Part shown: in pieces, positions 35,401 to 50,400 of the stretch
How positions within the stretch are numbered: the first letter of the stretch is position 1
How the letters are laid out: every line of letters starts with the position of its first letter
Source of the DNA: Arenicola marina
Taxonomy: Eukaryota > Annelida > Polychaeta > Arenicolidae
Reading direction: 5' to 3'
Assembly: GCA_964019135.1 (NCBI GenBank)
Contig: OZ025252.1
Coordinates: 11,610,823-11,674,822 of the forward strand
DNA length: 64,000 bases
Position numbers and translations under genes: made by a program
The notes under the pieces: model-generated
The model's database searches: none
The model's input: the letters and a program-made list of their open reading frames with translations, nothing else
Told to the model about the DNA's origin: nothing

Positions 35401-38400
35401 CTGTACCTTTAAGACTGGTCGACACAAATGAAGAACCTCTGTACCTTTAAACCTCTGTACCTTTAAGATTGGTCGACACAAATGAAGAACCTCTGTACCT
35501 TTAAACCTCTGGACCTTTAAGACTGGTCGACACAAATGAAGAACCTCTGTACCTTTAAACCTCTGTACCTTTAAGACTGGTCGACACAAATGAAGAACCT
35601 CTGTACCTTTAAACCTCTGTACTATAAGACTGGTCAACACAAATGAAGAACCTCTGGACCTTTAAACCTCTGTACCTTTAAACCTCTGTACCTTTAAGAC
35701 TGGTCGACACAAATGAAGAACCTCTGGACCTTTAAGACTGGTCGACACAAATGAAGAACCTCTGTACCTTTAAACCTCTGTACCTTTAAGACTGGTCGAC
35801 ACAAATGAAGAACCTCTGTACCTTTAAACCTCTGAACCTTTAAGACTGGTCGACACAAATGAAGAACCTCTGGACCTTTAAGACTGGTCGACACAAATGA
35901 AGAACCTCTGTACCTTTAAACCTCTGTACTATAAGACTGGTCAACACAAATGAAGAACCTCTGGACCTTTAAACCTCTGTACCTTTAAACCTCTGTACCT
36001 TTAAGACTGGTCGACACAAATGAAGAACCTCTGGACCTTTAAGACTGGTCGACACAAATGAAGAACCTCTGTTATTACAGTACCTTTAAGACTGGTCGAC
36101 ACAAATGAAGAACTACCGTACTTTTCATTTACATATTTACTACCACTGCCATGTCTTCACCTCTACAGCGGCGTAGGCCCAGTTGCCGGCGGCACAGAAG
36201 TCGATACAGTCCTGTACAGCCATGGGCACGATGGCGTTGTTGTAATCACCGCTCATATCTCTCTCCGAGCGGTCTTGGAAGCACCCTATGTGACCTGGGT
36301 TGTATGTCACCTCGACGGGGGGACCTGTAGGATGTGCAACCATATGGCTTTTCGATAAGGTACCGTTTAACATCTATACAAAGAGTGGTCCACTGTAACT
36401 GGTTGAAATTATTGAAATAATTAATACATTTTGCGCTCAATCTCAGTATTATTACTGTTTTATGCAGGATTGAGTAATGGAAAAACAGAAAACCTTGCAG
36501 AGAGCGACAGGTGACCGACAACTACTACATCAGCAAACCTAGGTGCAAGGGAAGCTATATGGGTCTTTTGCTAAGTTGGTTGTTTCCAGGTGAAAGGTCC
36601 CGAATGTCACTCAGCTCGGCGTATCCTTCCTCTAAAACATGTCCTTTACTAATTTACTCCTATTACAAGTTAGTACGCATGATCATGTCATCATAAATGT
36701 GGGGAAGTGGAATAGCAAAATGCGCTTACTGGTGACCAAGTCGAAGAAGACCATGTATGTGTAGTAGGAGATCTGGGTGCAAGAGGTGCTCTTGATGAAG
36801 ACATGGTACTGCGGGCAGCCCCCGTTCGAGTAGGGGCACGTCCCTATGGCGACAGCCCCAGGGGTGTTCATCATCTCAGTGTAGGCCTGGCCCAAGGATA
36901 GTAACGGCCAGGAGTAGTCGTTGCCGTGACACTCCCCCTGACGCATACTCACCCCAAGTGTATCTGCAAGATATTAGGCGGCAAGAGATACAACCATCGA
37001 TGTTTAGGACGGACCATTTTCGGGAAAAATATGGCCTAGAACTTTAGAGAAAATAATTAATTTAGCAATATAATGTCCGCGCTCCTTAAAAATTCCATAT
37101 CTGGTAAAATAACAATATTACTCTATGTCGGCAAAAGGATACTTCCATTGCAACGAAACAACAATCGCATAACATGATCCAAGAAGAGTCCTAACTTTAT
37201 TCTGTCTACGAAATAAACTCTTGTAACTTCGAAAGTTATTGTCCACGAAATTGTACTCTTGTACTGACATAAGCTTTGTTTGTCGACAAAATGCACTTCA
37301 TAACAAGAAAAGTTTGTTCTGTCAACAAAATGAACTCTATAGTCAACGAAATGTACTTTTGTAGAGAAAAAAGAGCATTCGGTCTGAGAAACACACTTTG
37401 GTCTCTACAAAAGTATATTCTGTCTATGAAATAAACTTAGGTTTCTGTATTCTGCGAAATAAACTTAGGTTTCTGTATTCTGCGAAATAAACTTAGGTCT
37501 CTACAAAAGTTTTTTCTCTCGCAATAAACCTGTGTCCGTACAAGCACGTGTGACCGAGGAAATAAACTCATGTACAACTGGCGCTTCATATTGGCGGATG
37601 TGAACAAACGTTAGAGAGAACGGTATGTCTACCTGTCAGGGAGAATGTGAGGCTGTCCGGGTCGGCAAACAGCTGTCCGCTGTCACATTCTGCCTGGTCC
37701 CGCAGGTAACAGAAGTCCGCCTCCGGTCCGTACACAGCGTAGACGAAGCCTTGACACGCGGCTGTGCTCCGACAGAGGTTCTGACACTCAACCATAGTTG
37801 AGACGGTCTGACTTATATCATGGCCGTCATCGCAGAATCCGTCCTGGATGGCCCAGCCGTACGCTGTAAAGACATTGGAGAGTTACCCAAATGTCACGGC
37901 CCCATTCATCGGGGAATGTCATCCACCGCCAAAATCAGCTCTCAGATTTACGAATATATATATATATATATGGAGAGTTCTGAGAGCACTACTACTAATA
38001 ATAATAATTGTTTATTGTCCAAAGGTATGCATCGCAAGTAAACAAACATATATTACATTGACAATAGCAGAAACAGAAGCTTATATGATAACATAAAGTG
38101 ATACAGATACAGGAATAAAGAAAGAAAGAAAAGTAACATGAAAGGGCCACAGTAATAGGCTTTTTACCTCAAGGAATTAGTGGGAAATCGGATCTCGTTC
38201 CACATGATGGATATAAATGTAATAAACTAGTTATAAATAAACTAGTTTCGACTAGTTTACTTCTAAGGACGACATAATTGCTCTCTCCAATGAGTGAAGA
38301 ATGAGTTAAATCTTGTTATACCATTTATTAAAGAAAGTAATAGCCGAATATCTTAAAGATTTTCTAAAATGATCACTTCTAGCCTTTGTGATATGCAGTA

Positions 38401-41400
38401 GCTCCGCTCCTCTAGTATTAAGACTGTAAATGCTAGATCTCGTAACAAATAAAGACTGAATAGGTTCAGGTAATATACCCTGGTAATGCTTAAACATGAA
38501 TAGAAAAAAACACTATATTCATGCCATTTCGTCAAAGATAAAATAGTAATTTCTTTAAACAGATTTAGCGTGTGAGAACACTTGAGAATAATTTTACGAA
38601 CAGGCCATTTCTGCAAAATAAACATTGGATGTAAATAGGACTGATAGACCGCACACCAAACTTCTTTGGCGTATGAAAGATATGGATAAACAAATGCAAA
38701 ATAAAGGCTATGCAATATATCATTGGTAAACACCTTCCTAGCCCAAGTAATTACCCCTGGCAACCTTGCCTTTAATGTATTGTAGGTGTGCTTTCCAGAG
38801 CAGGCTACTATCGAGTTGAACTCTTACAAAATTTAAGCATGAGACCTGCTCAATAGCATGACCCGAAATTTGTATTTTGGATAACATTGACATTTTTTAC
38901 AAGGGAATTTAAAGATCATAAGATTAAGCGTTAATTTATTAACCTGGAGACAATGCTTAATTTTGTCCAAGTCTAAGTTTACTGTTTGGATCTCTTTTCA
39001 ATGGCATTCCCCAGAAATAAAGTTTGAATCGTCTGCAAATAGCACGCTAAACAGTTTGCTACTCAGAGATGCTGAGTCATTTATATAAACGAGGAATAAA
39101 AGTGGTCCAAGAACAGAGCCTTGCGGAATTCCGCAGTTTATGCTTACCGGAGTTAGCCCCATCGTATTCCACATATTGTTCCCTGTCAAAAAGGTAACTT
39201 TTAAACCAGTCTAACGCAATGCCTCTGACACCATATCTTCCTAATTTAAAAAATAAGATATTGTGATTAACAGTATCAAATTCTTTAGAAAGATCTACGA
39301 TAATTCCGATTGTCGATTCCCGACTATCTAAGGCAGATGATATTTTGTCAACTAGTAGTATCAAAGCCAAAGTCGTTGAATGTTTGGCTCTGAAACCAAA
39401 CTGGTGTTCATGTAACAAACGCTTTTTGTTTATAAAATTAAGTAGCCTAGTATACACTATCTTTTCAAATATCTTTGATATAATGGGAAGGACTGGTACG
39501 TTTCCATAATTGGTAAACATCTTCGTATGTCTAATGACTAATGTCTGCAAACAGCTGCAAAGTAACATTTGCCAGCGATGAATAACGGTAACAATTCAAG
39601 CCCGCAAACTGGGTCTCAACGTCGCTGACATTTGTGAAACAGTTATAGAATATCGCTCACGGTCGTTGGCCCAGACTTGGACGTGAGCGAAGCCGTTGTC
39701 CATCGTAGAATACACAGTCGTGGCCTCTATCTTGAGGAAGGATGACGTCACTGGGGTCAGAACCAACTCGTCATAGAAACGCCGCTCGCCGCTGTCCAGT
39801 CTCTCCCGCAGCGCCATCTGTGTAAAGATGCATGGGTGTTTGACCATGTGAAAATTGTGACGTTTCCCCACCTTTAGTTGTTAACGCATAAATCCGCTTT
39901 CACTTTTTCAATGTGCATCACAACGACTTTTCGTTCACACAGCCGACGTTGGCACTCACGGTCTGTTCCGAAAAGTCAGAGAAGGTCAGTGTGACGTCCT
40001 TGAACTGTCCGTCTGGGTCAGGTCTCTGGAGCAGACGCACCTTCCTCAGCACGTAGACGTATCTGAAGGTCACCTTGAACCAGGCGCTCACTCCCTCGTT
40101 ATTTGTAGCCCATTCTATGGCTGTCAATAAGCACCGTAAAGTTACTCATCCAGTAAAATATTCTGCCTGAAACGTTTTAAAAAAATTTGGAATGAAAATG
40201 ATGTACAGTGGAATCCCGCTTTAAGACCACTCCGGTAATGTGACCACCCCACCACTAAGACCACTTTTTCGCAGTTTCGAAGTTTGGCCTCTAACATTGG
40301 CCTGAACCCCGCCAACGTGACCACCCCGCTAATCCGGCATTAAGACCACCAAGACCAGACCCAACCAATCAATTTCAATGCGACCACCGACGTTTCGAAG
40401 TTTTTTTTCGAAACTCGTGGACACCAATAAACATCCAACGAACTGTTTTTCCCCAATGAGTGTCCGAGTTACACGAGCTCTGAAGCAAAGAGTAACTGCT
40501 TCCTTGTGACGCGAGACCGTGAATGCACTTGTGGACATTGTTGTTACAAAGACAGATGTGTTATATCAGGGACACTGCAGCGGGCTCTGTCTTTTTTGTT
40601 AGTGAAATGTTTATTGTGCAGATTAAAGGATGCGGATTAACCTCTTGCCGACTGATGCACGGTATTGATTGCGGTGTACGTGTGAACATTGACGGGTACA
40701 AAGAGAGTAACACACATCGTTATTTGATCTGTTATATACCAGGGACACGGATTTGCTAGTGAAATGTTTATCAAGTCACCTGGTTTTAAACTGGTCCACC
40801 GGGCTTCATTGTTTCATGCCTGATTGACACTGACTTGGTGGTGAAGGTGTATAAAAGGACATCAGAGACTGTACTTCTTTTCGTCCTACATAACGTCCTC
40901 CATCGATCCCCCCCCCCGTGCATGTGGGCGTCAGTGATAACCTCAGTAGTAATAACACTAACTGTTGTTATTGGGGAAGTTTCGCTAATGAGACTACCTT
41001 TGCTCAGTCTCGTAAGTGGTCTTCATAGCGGAGATCCACTGTATTTCACTTATTAGCATGAAAAACACACACCTATTGTATGCAATTAATTGCAGGGACT
41101 GTTTGTTAAGCCACATTTTGTTGGCCAAACTGATGTTGACGTGGGAATACGCGTAGTCAAACTGTCGACATCGTTGGCGTGGTTAGCCTTTTAACCCATT
41201 CTAGCATATGACGGATGGATGCCAACCGACATATGACCGATTTCGTACAGAGTTAACTTTGACACAGTCAGACACTGTGTCTAGGACGCTTATCCAAAAG
41301 ATTTTGAAAATCATAATGCAGGTGGGAAATCGATATGCTAGCAACAGCTTTAAGCTTTGATGTATTTTGTCTCCTTTGTCAACCACATCAGGGGCCGTAT

Positions 41401-44400
41401 TCATAATCCCCTCGTAAGTTACGCACAAAAACGGCATTTTGGTCTTATTCTCACCAGCTCGTTGTGGTGGTGCTTATGATTAAGAAATTCTCTTTTATAT
41501 AATTTTAGCACTTTCCTAATTCAGAAAATCTACTTTTTTTGTGACTACTTATATGATTTAAACCCGATAATTGCTCGACAAATCTTCCTAGCGGTAAGTC
41601 TAGTGGCGTAGCCTAAGTGGTGATTATGAATACGGCTCCAGATGGGTGTCATTGATACATATTGGCCAATGTTACTCATATTGCCAGTCAACTGACTTCG
41701 GCAACATGAAATGCAGATAGTATAGAAAAGGAAGATATTTCCATGTAAGTATCATGCCAACTAATTTGGTATGACACATTTCTGCGCCCAGCCGAGCAGT
41801 GGTACTTGCCCTGGTTATCGTCCAGTGCGTTCTCGCATATTTTACCGCCTGCGCTCTCTGACGACGCTGTGCAAGACGCATCGTAGCTCCAGTGGGCCAC
41901 ATTGTGAAGAGGCCCTGCAGTGGAGGCAGCCACAATTAATGCGCGCCATGTATAGAGTACCTTATAAAACTATTCATACAGCAATATTTTCCTGGCGAAA
42001 AATGATGTATATTTTGAATGGAAATGATGTATTTAGTTGTGTATAAGAACACATATATCGTATGCAATAAATAAGAGGGCATGACAGGTAAATATGGCAA
42101 TAGTAAAGCCATAGCGATAACCAATACGCCATCGTCCGTAGTTCAAAGAGACTAACATCACTTACAAGTATCGACGTCGGCTGGATAAGGGTCGGTGGCG
42201 ATATTGTCCACCCAGACACCTTGTACATCCCACACACCCTGGTCGGTGATGTACTGAGCGGCGGCCTGGACATCAGCATCCTCCCCCATGTGGGCCAGGC
42301 CGCCGAACCGCTCATCGCATATGATCTGGGCCTTGTCCCGGGTGGTTAGCGTATCCGACAGCCAGTAGCGGCCCACTGCAAACACACAATCAACGAGTCG
42401 TCACAGTAATCATTGGCGACTTCAATGCATCATTGACGAACGGAGTTTTCATAATAGATCGATCATAGCGCAAGCTATGTCGACAATTGTCTGGTCAAGG
42501 TGACATCTATTATCTTTAGACATCAATGGCAAATAAACCTATCGTCACTGCCACAAATGACTGAGCACATCAATGCAAGAATGGCACACAGACGTACAGT
42601 CCCTCCGCAGTTAGAAACGAGTGATAACGCACACCTCTGGCAAGTTACAGCGATTAACACGAGCAATGATTTAGTGTCTACGGCAAAACCCCGAATGTTA
42701 AAAGCAGTTCTTTTTACTTGGCCAGGTTAATGGGTGAATTAGGTACGCTGCTCTTGGTGTCAACCCCCGCTTAGCACTACCCCGATATCAAAACGTAAAG
42801 TTCAGTCAAGTTGAGTGCCATTTTATGATACAGATCATAGCCATGATAGCATGACGACATTGATTCAATGTTGGAAATCGGGTGGTAACGTCGGCGAACG
42901 TCGATAATGTTGATTCGACACAATTTCAATGTCGAAATTTCAACCATCGTTAAAAGCCCTGAGCGCTGACCGATGATACAAAATTGATCCAATGTCACAC
43001 TTTCAACCATACGGTATCCTAATATAAAACAAAACGATATACCGTAATGTACGCAAACCAACATTTCACGAAGAAGGTTTTCCTGTGACAACCATGCAAC
43101 TAAAAATTAATTTGGATTAATTGTAGTGACACCTATTAGGGAACGGTCCATTGTTCTGTCCTCGTTCAGACGGTAAAAGTTTCAAACATTGTCATTCGTC
43201 GTAGTCGCGGTGGCGCATTGGGTAAGCATGCCGGCAGGCGTGCGAAAGGTAGGTAGTGCGAAACCAACCAGTGACGCAGTCCTGTTCTATGTATGTTTGT
43301 TCCTTCCTAAGAAACAAGTAACTTTTCATGCAAGCAATGAAAAATTGGTGCTGTGGCGGGCAGGTTACAAAATAATATTGAATCGACACTTTTTCAATGA
43401 GCAAAATTAACATCTATTCAATGTTGCATATCGACATTTAATCAATGTTCAAAAGAAACATTTAATCAATGCTGAATCAACGTTTTTATGTTATCTGGGA
43501 GAGGCCAACCCATGCGCAGAGACAACAATTGTTTGAAGGGGACCATGTATATATCCGAGACAAATATGTTTGAATTTTGACAGGTGGTCACCAACCTTTA
43601 TGTATCATTCTCTCCAGTATTCTACTTTGTAGTAAACCTTTGCAACTGACGTAGTGTTATTAAAGACAGTCTCAAGCTTACCTGATGTGGTCAAAACTTC
43701 CACTTCGCACAGCGTTAAAGTAGCTGGTATCACTGTATTGTAGCCATGGATAGCTACAAAGTTGCCAAGGGTGTTGTAGATACATTGAATTTGCCGTCTT
43801 TCGCCAAGGGCCAGGTTCTCCTCTATACTGATGCACTCAGGGCCATCGAATAATTTAGCCGCGTAATTTGACACTGTAGCCGCAAAATCTTCCGTTACTC
43901 CCACTCGAATGGTGAATTGCTTCAATCTAAATTCTGCAAAATTAACCAAGATATCCATGAATGTATTATCAGTGTCTGTGTCAACAGAATAATTGCCATC
44001 AACAAAGCAAAATATCAGTACTGAAGTAATAAACTGAGCACTTTATGTGGCGTGAATAAAATCGGAAACCAGAAGGCCAGGATGACTTACCACAACAGTC
44101 GGCCCTGTTGGCCAGGATGACTTACCACAACAGTCGGCCCTGTTGGCCAGGATGACTTACGACAACAGTCGGCCCTGTTCGCCAGGATGACTTACCACAA
44201 CAGTCGGCCCTGTTGGCCAGGATGACTTACCACAACAGTCGTCCCTGTTGGTCAGGATGACTTACCACAACAGTCGGCCCTGTTGGCCAGGATGACTTAC
44301 CACAACAGTCGGCCCTGTTGGCCAGGATGACTTACCACAACAGTCGGCCCTGTTGGCCAGGATGACTTACCACAGCAGTCGGCCCTGTTGTCCAGGATGA

Positions 44401-47400
44401 CTTACCACAACAGTCGGCCCTGTTGGCCAGGATGACTTACCACAACAGTCGGCCCTGTTGGTCAGGATGACTCACCACAACAGTCGGTCCTGTTGGCTAG
44501 GATGACTTACCACAATAGACGGCCCTGTTGGCCAGGATGACTTACCACAACAGTCGGCCCTGTTGGCCAGGATGACTTACCACAACAGTCGGCCCTGTTG
44601 GCCAGGATGACTTACGACAACAGTCGGCCCGGTTGGCTAGGATGACATACCACAACAGTCGGCCCTGTTGGCCAGGATGACTTACCACAACAGTCGGCCC
44701 TGTTGGCCAGGATGACTTACCACAACAGTCGGCCCTGTTGGCCAGGATGACTTACCACAACAGTCGGCCCTGTTGGCCAGGATGACTTACCACAACAGTC
44801 GGCCCTGTTGGCCAGGATGACTTACCACAACACTCGGCCCTGTTGGCCAGGATGACTTACTACAACAGTCGGCCCTGTTGGCCAGGATGACTTACCACAA
44901 CAGTCGGCCCTGTTGGCCAGGATGACTTACCACAACAGTCGGCCCTGTTGGCCAGGATGACTTACCACAACAGTCGGCCCTGTTGGCCAGGATGACTTAC
45001 CACAACAGTCGGCCTGTTGGTCAGGATGACTTACCACAACAGTCGGCCCTGTGGGCTAGGATGACGTACCACAACAGTCGGCCCTGTGGGCTAGGATGAC
45101 TTACCACAACAGTCGGCCCTGTTGGCCAGGATGACTTACCACAACAGTCGGCCCTGTTGGCCAGGATGACTTACCACAACAGTCGGCCCTGTTGGCCAGG
45201 AGTTGGTCCTGTTGGCCACGAGGACTTACCCACAACAGTCGGCCCTGTTGGCTAGGATGACTTACCACAACATTCGGCCCTGTTGGCTAGGATGACTTAC
45301 CACAACAGTCGGCCCTGTTGGCCAGGATGACTTATCACAACAGTCGGCCCTGTTGGCCAGGATGACTTACCACAACAGTCGGCCCTGTTGGCCAGGATGA
45401 CGCCAGTGACGCTGACGACCTTGTCGAGGCTGACGATCCACCATGGCTGGACCTCCTCCAGGGTGTGGCTGCAGGTGAAGTCCCCCAGGAGTCGACCGTT
45501 GACGTCCCCGTCCACAGCCAGCTCTGCTGCTCCCGGCCACTCCGTAAGGGTGGAACTCTGGTGAGCGGGCCGCCCCAGCGCCACGGTCGACACTGCGGGT
45601 CACACCAACACATGACACGGTATAGTGTCACCACACACACTGCGGGTCACACCGACACACGACACGGTATAGTGTCACCACACACACTGCGGGTCACATC
45701 GACACACGACACGGTATAGTGTCACCACACACACTGCGGGTCACATCGACACACGACACGGTAGAGTGTCACAACACACACTGAGGGTCACATTGACACA
45801 CGACACGGTAGAGTGTCACCACACACACTGCGGGTCACACCGACACACGACACGGTATAGTGTCACCACACACACTGCGGGTCACATCGACACACGACAC
45901 GGTAGAGTGTCACAACACACACTGCGGGTCACATCGACACACGACACGGTAGAGTGTCACAACACACACTGCGGGTCACACCGACACACGACACGGTATA
46001 GTGTCACCACACACACTGCGAGTCACACCGACACACGACACGGTATAGTGTCACCATAGACACTGCGGGTCACACCGACACACGACGCGCTTTAGTGTCA
46101 CCTTGACACTACGGGTCACATCGACAAACGACACGATATAGTGTCACCTTGACACTGCAGGTCACATCGACACACGACACGGTATAGTGTCACCTTGACA
46201 CTGCAGGTCACAGTGACAGACGACACGGTATAGTGTCACCTTGACACTGCAGGTCACAGTGACAGACGACACGGTATAGTGTCACCATAGACACTGCGGG
46301 TCACACCGACACACGACGCGGTATAGTGTCACCTTGACACTACGGGTCACATCGACACACGACACGGTATAGTGTCACCATAGACACTGCGGGTCACACC
46401 GACACACGACACGGTATAATGTCACCTTGACACTGCGGGTCACATCGACACACGACACGGTATAGTGTCACCATAGACACCGCGGGTCACATCGACACAC
46501 GACACGGTATAGTATCACCATAGACACTGCGGGTCACACCGACACACGACACGGTATAGTGTCACCATAGACACTGCGGGTCACATCGACACACGACACG
46601 GTATAGTGTCACCATAGACACTGCGGGTCACATCGACACACGACACGGTATAATGTCACCTTGACACTGCAGGTCACATCGACACACGACGCGGTATAGT
46701 GTCACCATAGACACTGCGGGTCACATCGACACACGACACGGTATAGTGTCACCATAGACACTGCGGGTCACACCGACACACGACGCGGTATAGTGTCACC
46801 TTGACACTACGGGTCACATCGACACACGACGCGGTATAGTGTCACCATAGACACTGCGGGTCACATCGACACACGACACGGTATAGTGTCACCATAGACA
46901 CCGCGGGTCACATCGACACACGACACGGTATAGTGTCACCACACACACTGCGGGTCACACCGACACGCGACACGGTATAGTGTCACCACACACACTGCGG
47001 GTCACACCGACACACGACACGGTATAGTGTCACCATAGACACTGCGGGTCACACCGACACACGACGCGGTATAGTGTCACCATAGACACCGCGGGTCACA
47101 TCGAAACACGACACGGTATAATGTCACCTTGACACTGCAGGTCACAGTGACAGATGACACGGTATAGTGTCACCACACACACTGCGGGTCACATCGACAC
47201 ACGACACGGTATAGTGTCACCATAGACACTGCGGGTCACATCGACACACGACACGGTATAGTGTCACCATAGACACCGCGGGTCACATCGAAACACGACA
47301 CGGTATAATGTCACCTTGACACTGCAGGTCACAGTGACAGATGACACGGTATAGTGTCACCACACACACTGCGGGTCACATCGACACACGACACGGTATA

Positions 47401-50400
47401 GTGTCACCATAGACACTGCGGGTCACATCGACACACGACACGGTATAGTGTCACCATAGACACCGCGGGTCACATCGACACACGACACGGTATAATGTCA
47501 CCTTGACACTGCAGGTCACAGTGACAGACGACACGGTATAGTGTCACCACACACACTGCGGGTCACATCGACACACGACACGGTATAGTGTCACCACACA
47601 CACTGCAGGTCACAGTGACAGACGACACGGTATAGTGTCACCTTGACACAGCAGGTCACAGTGACAGACGACACGGTATAGTGTCACCTTGACACTGCAG
47701 GTCACAGTGACGGACGACACGGTATAGTGTCACCATAGACACTGCGGGTCACATCGACACACGACACGGTATAGTGTCACCATAGACACTGCGGGTCACA
47801 TCGACACACGACACGGTATAGTGTCACCATAGACACTGCGGGTCACATCGAAAAACGACACGGTATAGTGTCACCTTGACACTGCAGGTCACAGTGACAG
47901 ACGACACGGTATAGTGTCACCTTGACACTGCAGGTTACAGTGACAGACGACACGGTATAGTGTCCCCTTGACACTGCAGGTCACAGTGACAGACGACACG
48001 GTATAGTGTCACCTTGACACTGCAGGTCACAGTGACAGACGACACGGTATAGTGTCACCATAGACACTGCGGGTCACATCGACACACGACACGGTATAGT
48101 GTCACCATAGACACCGCGGGTCACATCGACACACGACACGGTATAATGTCACCTTGACACTGCAGGTCACAGTGACAGACGACACGGTATAGTGTCACCA
48201 CACACACTGCGGGTCACATCGACACACGACACGGCATAGTGTCACCATAGACACTGCAGGTCACATCGACACACGACACGGTATAGTGTCACCATAGACA
48301 CCGCGGGTCACATCGACACACGACACGGTATAATGTCACCTTGACACTGCAGGTCACATCGACACACGACACGGTATAGTGTCACCATAGACACTGCGGG
48401 TCACACCGACACACGACGCGGTATAGTGTCACCTTGACACTACGGGTCACATCGACACACGACACGGTATAGTGTCACCATAGACACTGCGGGTCACACC
48501 GACACACGACACGGTATAATGTCACCTTGACACTGCAGGTCACATCGACACACGACACGGTATAGTGTCACCATAGACACTGCGGGTCACACCGACACAC
48601 GACGCGGTATAGTGTCACCTTGACACTACGGGTCACATCGACACACGACGCGGTATAGTGTCACCATAGACACTGCGGGTCACATCGACACACGACACGG
48701 TATAGTGTCACCATAGACACCGCGGGTCACATCGACACACGACACGGTATAGTGTCACCACACACACTGCGGGTCACACCGACACGCGACACGGTATAGT
48801 GTCACCACACACACTGCGGGTCACACCGACACACGACACGGTATAGTGTCACCATAGACACTGCGGGTCACATCGACACACGACACGGTATAGTGTCACC
48901 ATAGACACCGCGGGTCACATCGACACACGACACGGTATAGTGTCACCATAGACACCGCGGGTCACATCGACACACCACACGGTATAATGTCACCTTGACA
49001 CTGCAGGTCACAGTGACAGACGACACGGTATAGTGTCACCACACACACTGCGGGTCACATCGACACACGACACGGTATAGTGTCACCATAGACACTGCGG
49101 GTCACATCGACACACGACACGGTATAGTGTCACCATAGACACCGCGGGTCACATCGACACACCACACGGTATAATGTCACCTTGACACTGCAGGTCACAG
49201 TGACAGACGACACGGTATAGTGTCACCACACACACTGCGGGTCACATCGACACACGACACGGTATAGTGTCACCATAGACACCGCGGGTCACATCGACGC
49301 GCGACACGGTATAATGTCACCTTGACACTGCAGGTCACAGTGACAGACGACACGGTATAGTGTCACCACACACACTGCGGGTCACATCGACACACGACAC
49401 GGTATAGTGTCACCACACACACTGCAGGTCACAGTGACAGACGACACGGTATAGTGTCACCTTGACACTGCAGGTCACAGTGACAGACGACACGGTATAG
49501 TGTCACCTTGACACTGCCGGTCACAGTGACAGACGACGCGGTATAGTGTCACCTTGACACTGCAAGTCACAGTGACGGACGACACGGTATAGTGTCACCA
49601 TAGGCACTGCGGGTCACATCGACACACGACACGGTATAGTGTCACCATAGACACTGCGGGTCACATCGACACACGACACGGTATAGTGTCACCATAGACA
49701 CTGCGGGTCACATCGACACACGACACGGTATAGTGTCACCTTGACACTGCAGGTCACAGTGACAGACGACACGGTATAGTGTCACCTTGACACTGCAGGT
49801 CACAGTGACAGACGACACGGTATAGTGTCACCTTGACACTGCAGGTCACAGTGACAGACGACACGGTATAGTGTCACCTTGACACTGCAGGTCACAGTGA
49901 CAGACGACATAGATGGTTCACAGATAAAGGCGGCATCTATACAACGTTTATTATATTGCACCATTGAGCCGGGATTAGATCAATTTGTTAGATCAATTAT
50001 ATACTGACAGATTCCCCTGGAGAAGTCGAAGCCATAATCGTCTGGCATCACCGTCTCCGTGCAGGCGGCGCTGTAGGGGTAGCAACCGTCCCTGTAGTAC
50101 GAGAAGCCTTGACAGGCGGCGCTGGCGTCGCATATCTGTTGACAGTCCTGGTGGGAGCTGGGTCCATCCACTGCCAGCTCGGTCATCCGGTCGGTCTCAC
50201 ACACACCCGGCCGGTACATGTACTCAAACGACTCGTCTACAAGAACACCATTTACAACAGAACAATATAAAGAGTCGTATTCGGCTAATTATTTGCATAA
50301 TTATAATGAGGTAGATAAGGCACCCTTACCCAGACACTCCACTGTACGTACGGTAGATGCCGCACCCTTATCCAGACTTTCCACTGTACGTACGGTAGAT

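Noticed and set aside
43196-43270. tRNA gene
   Set aside because: A-box-like and B-box-like words are present but no cloverleaf stems form; it fits a decayed SINE head.
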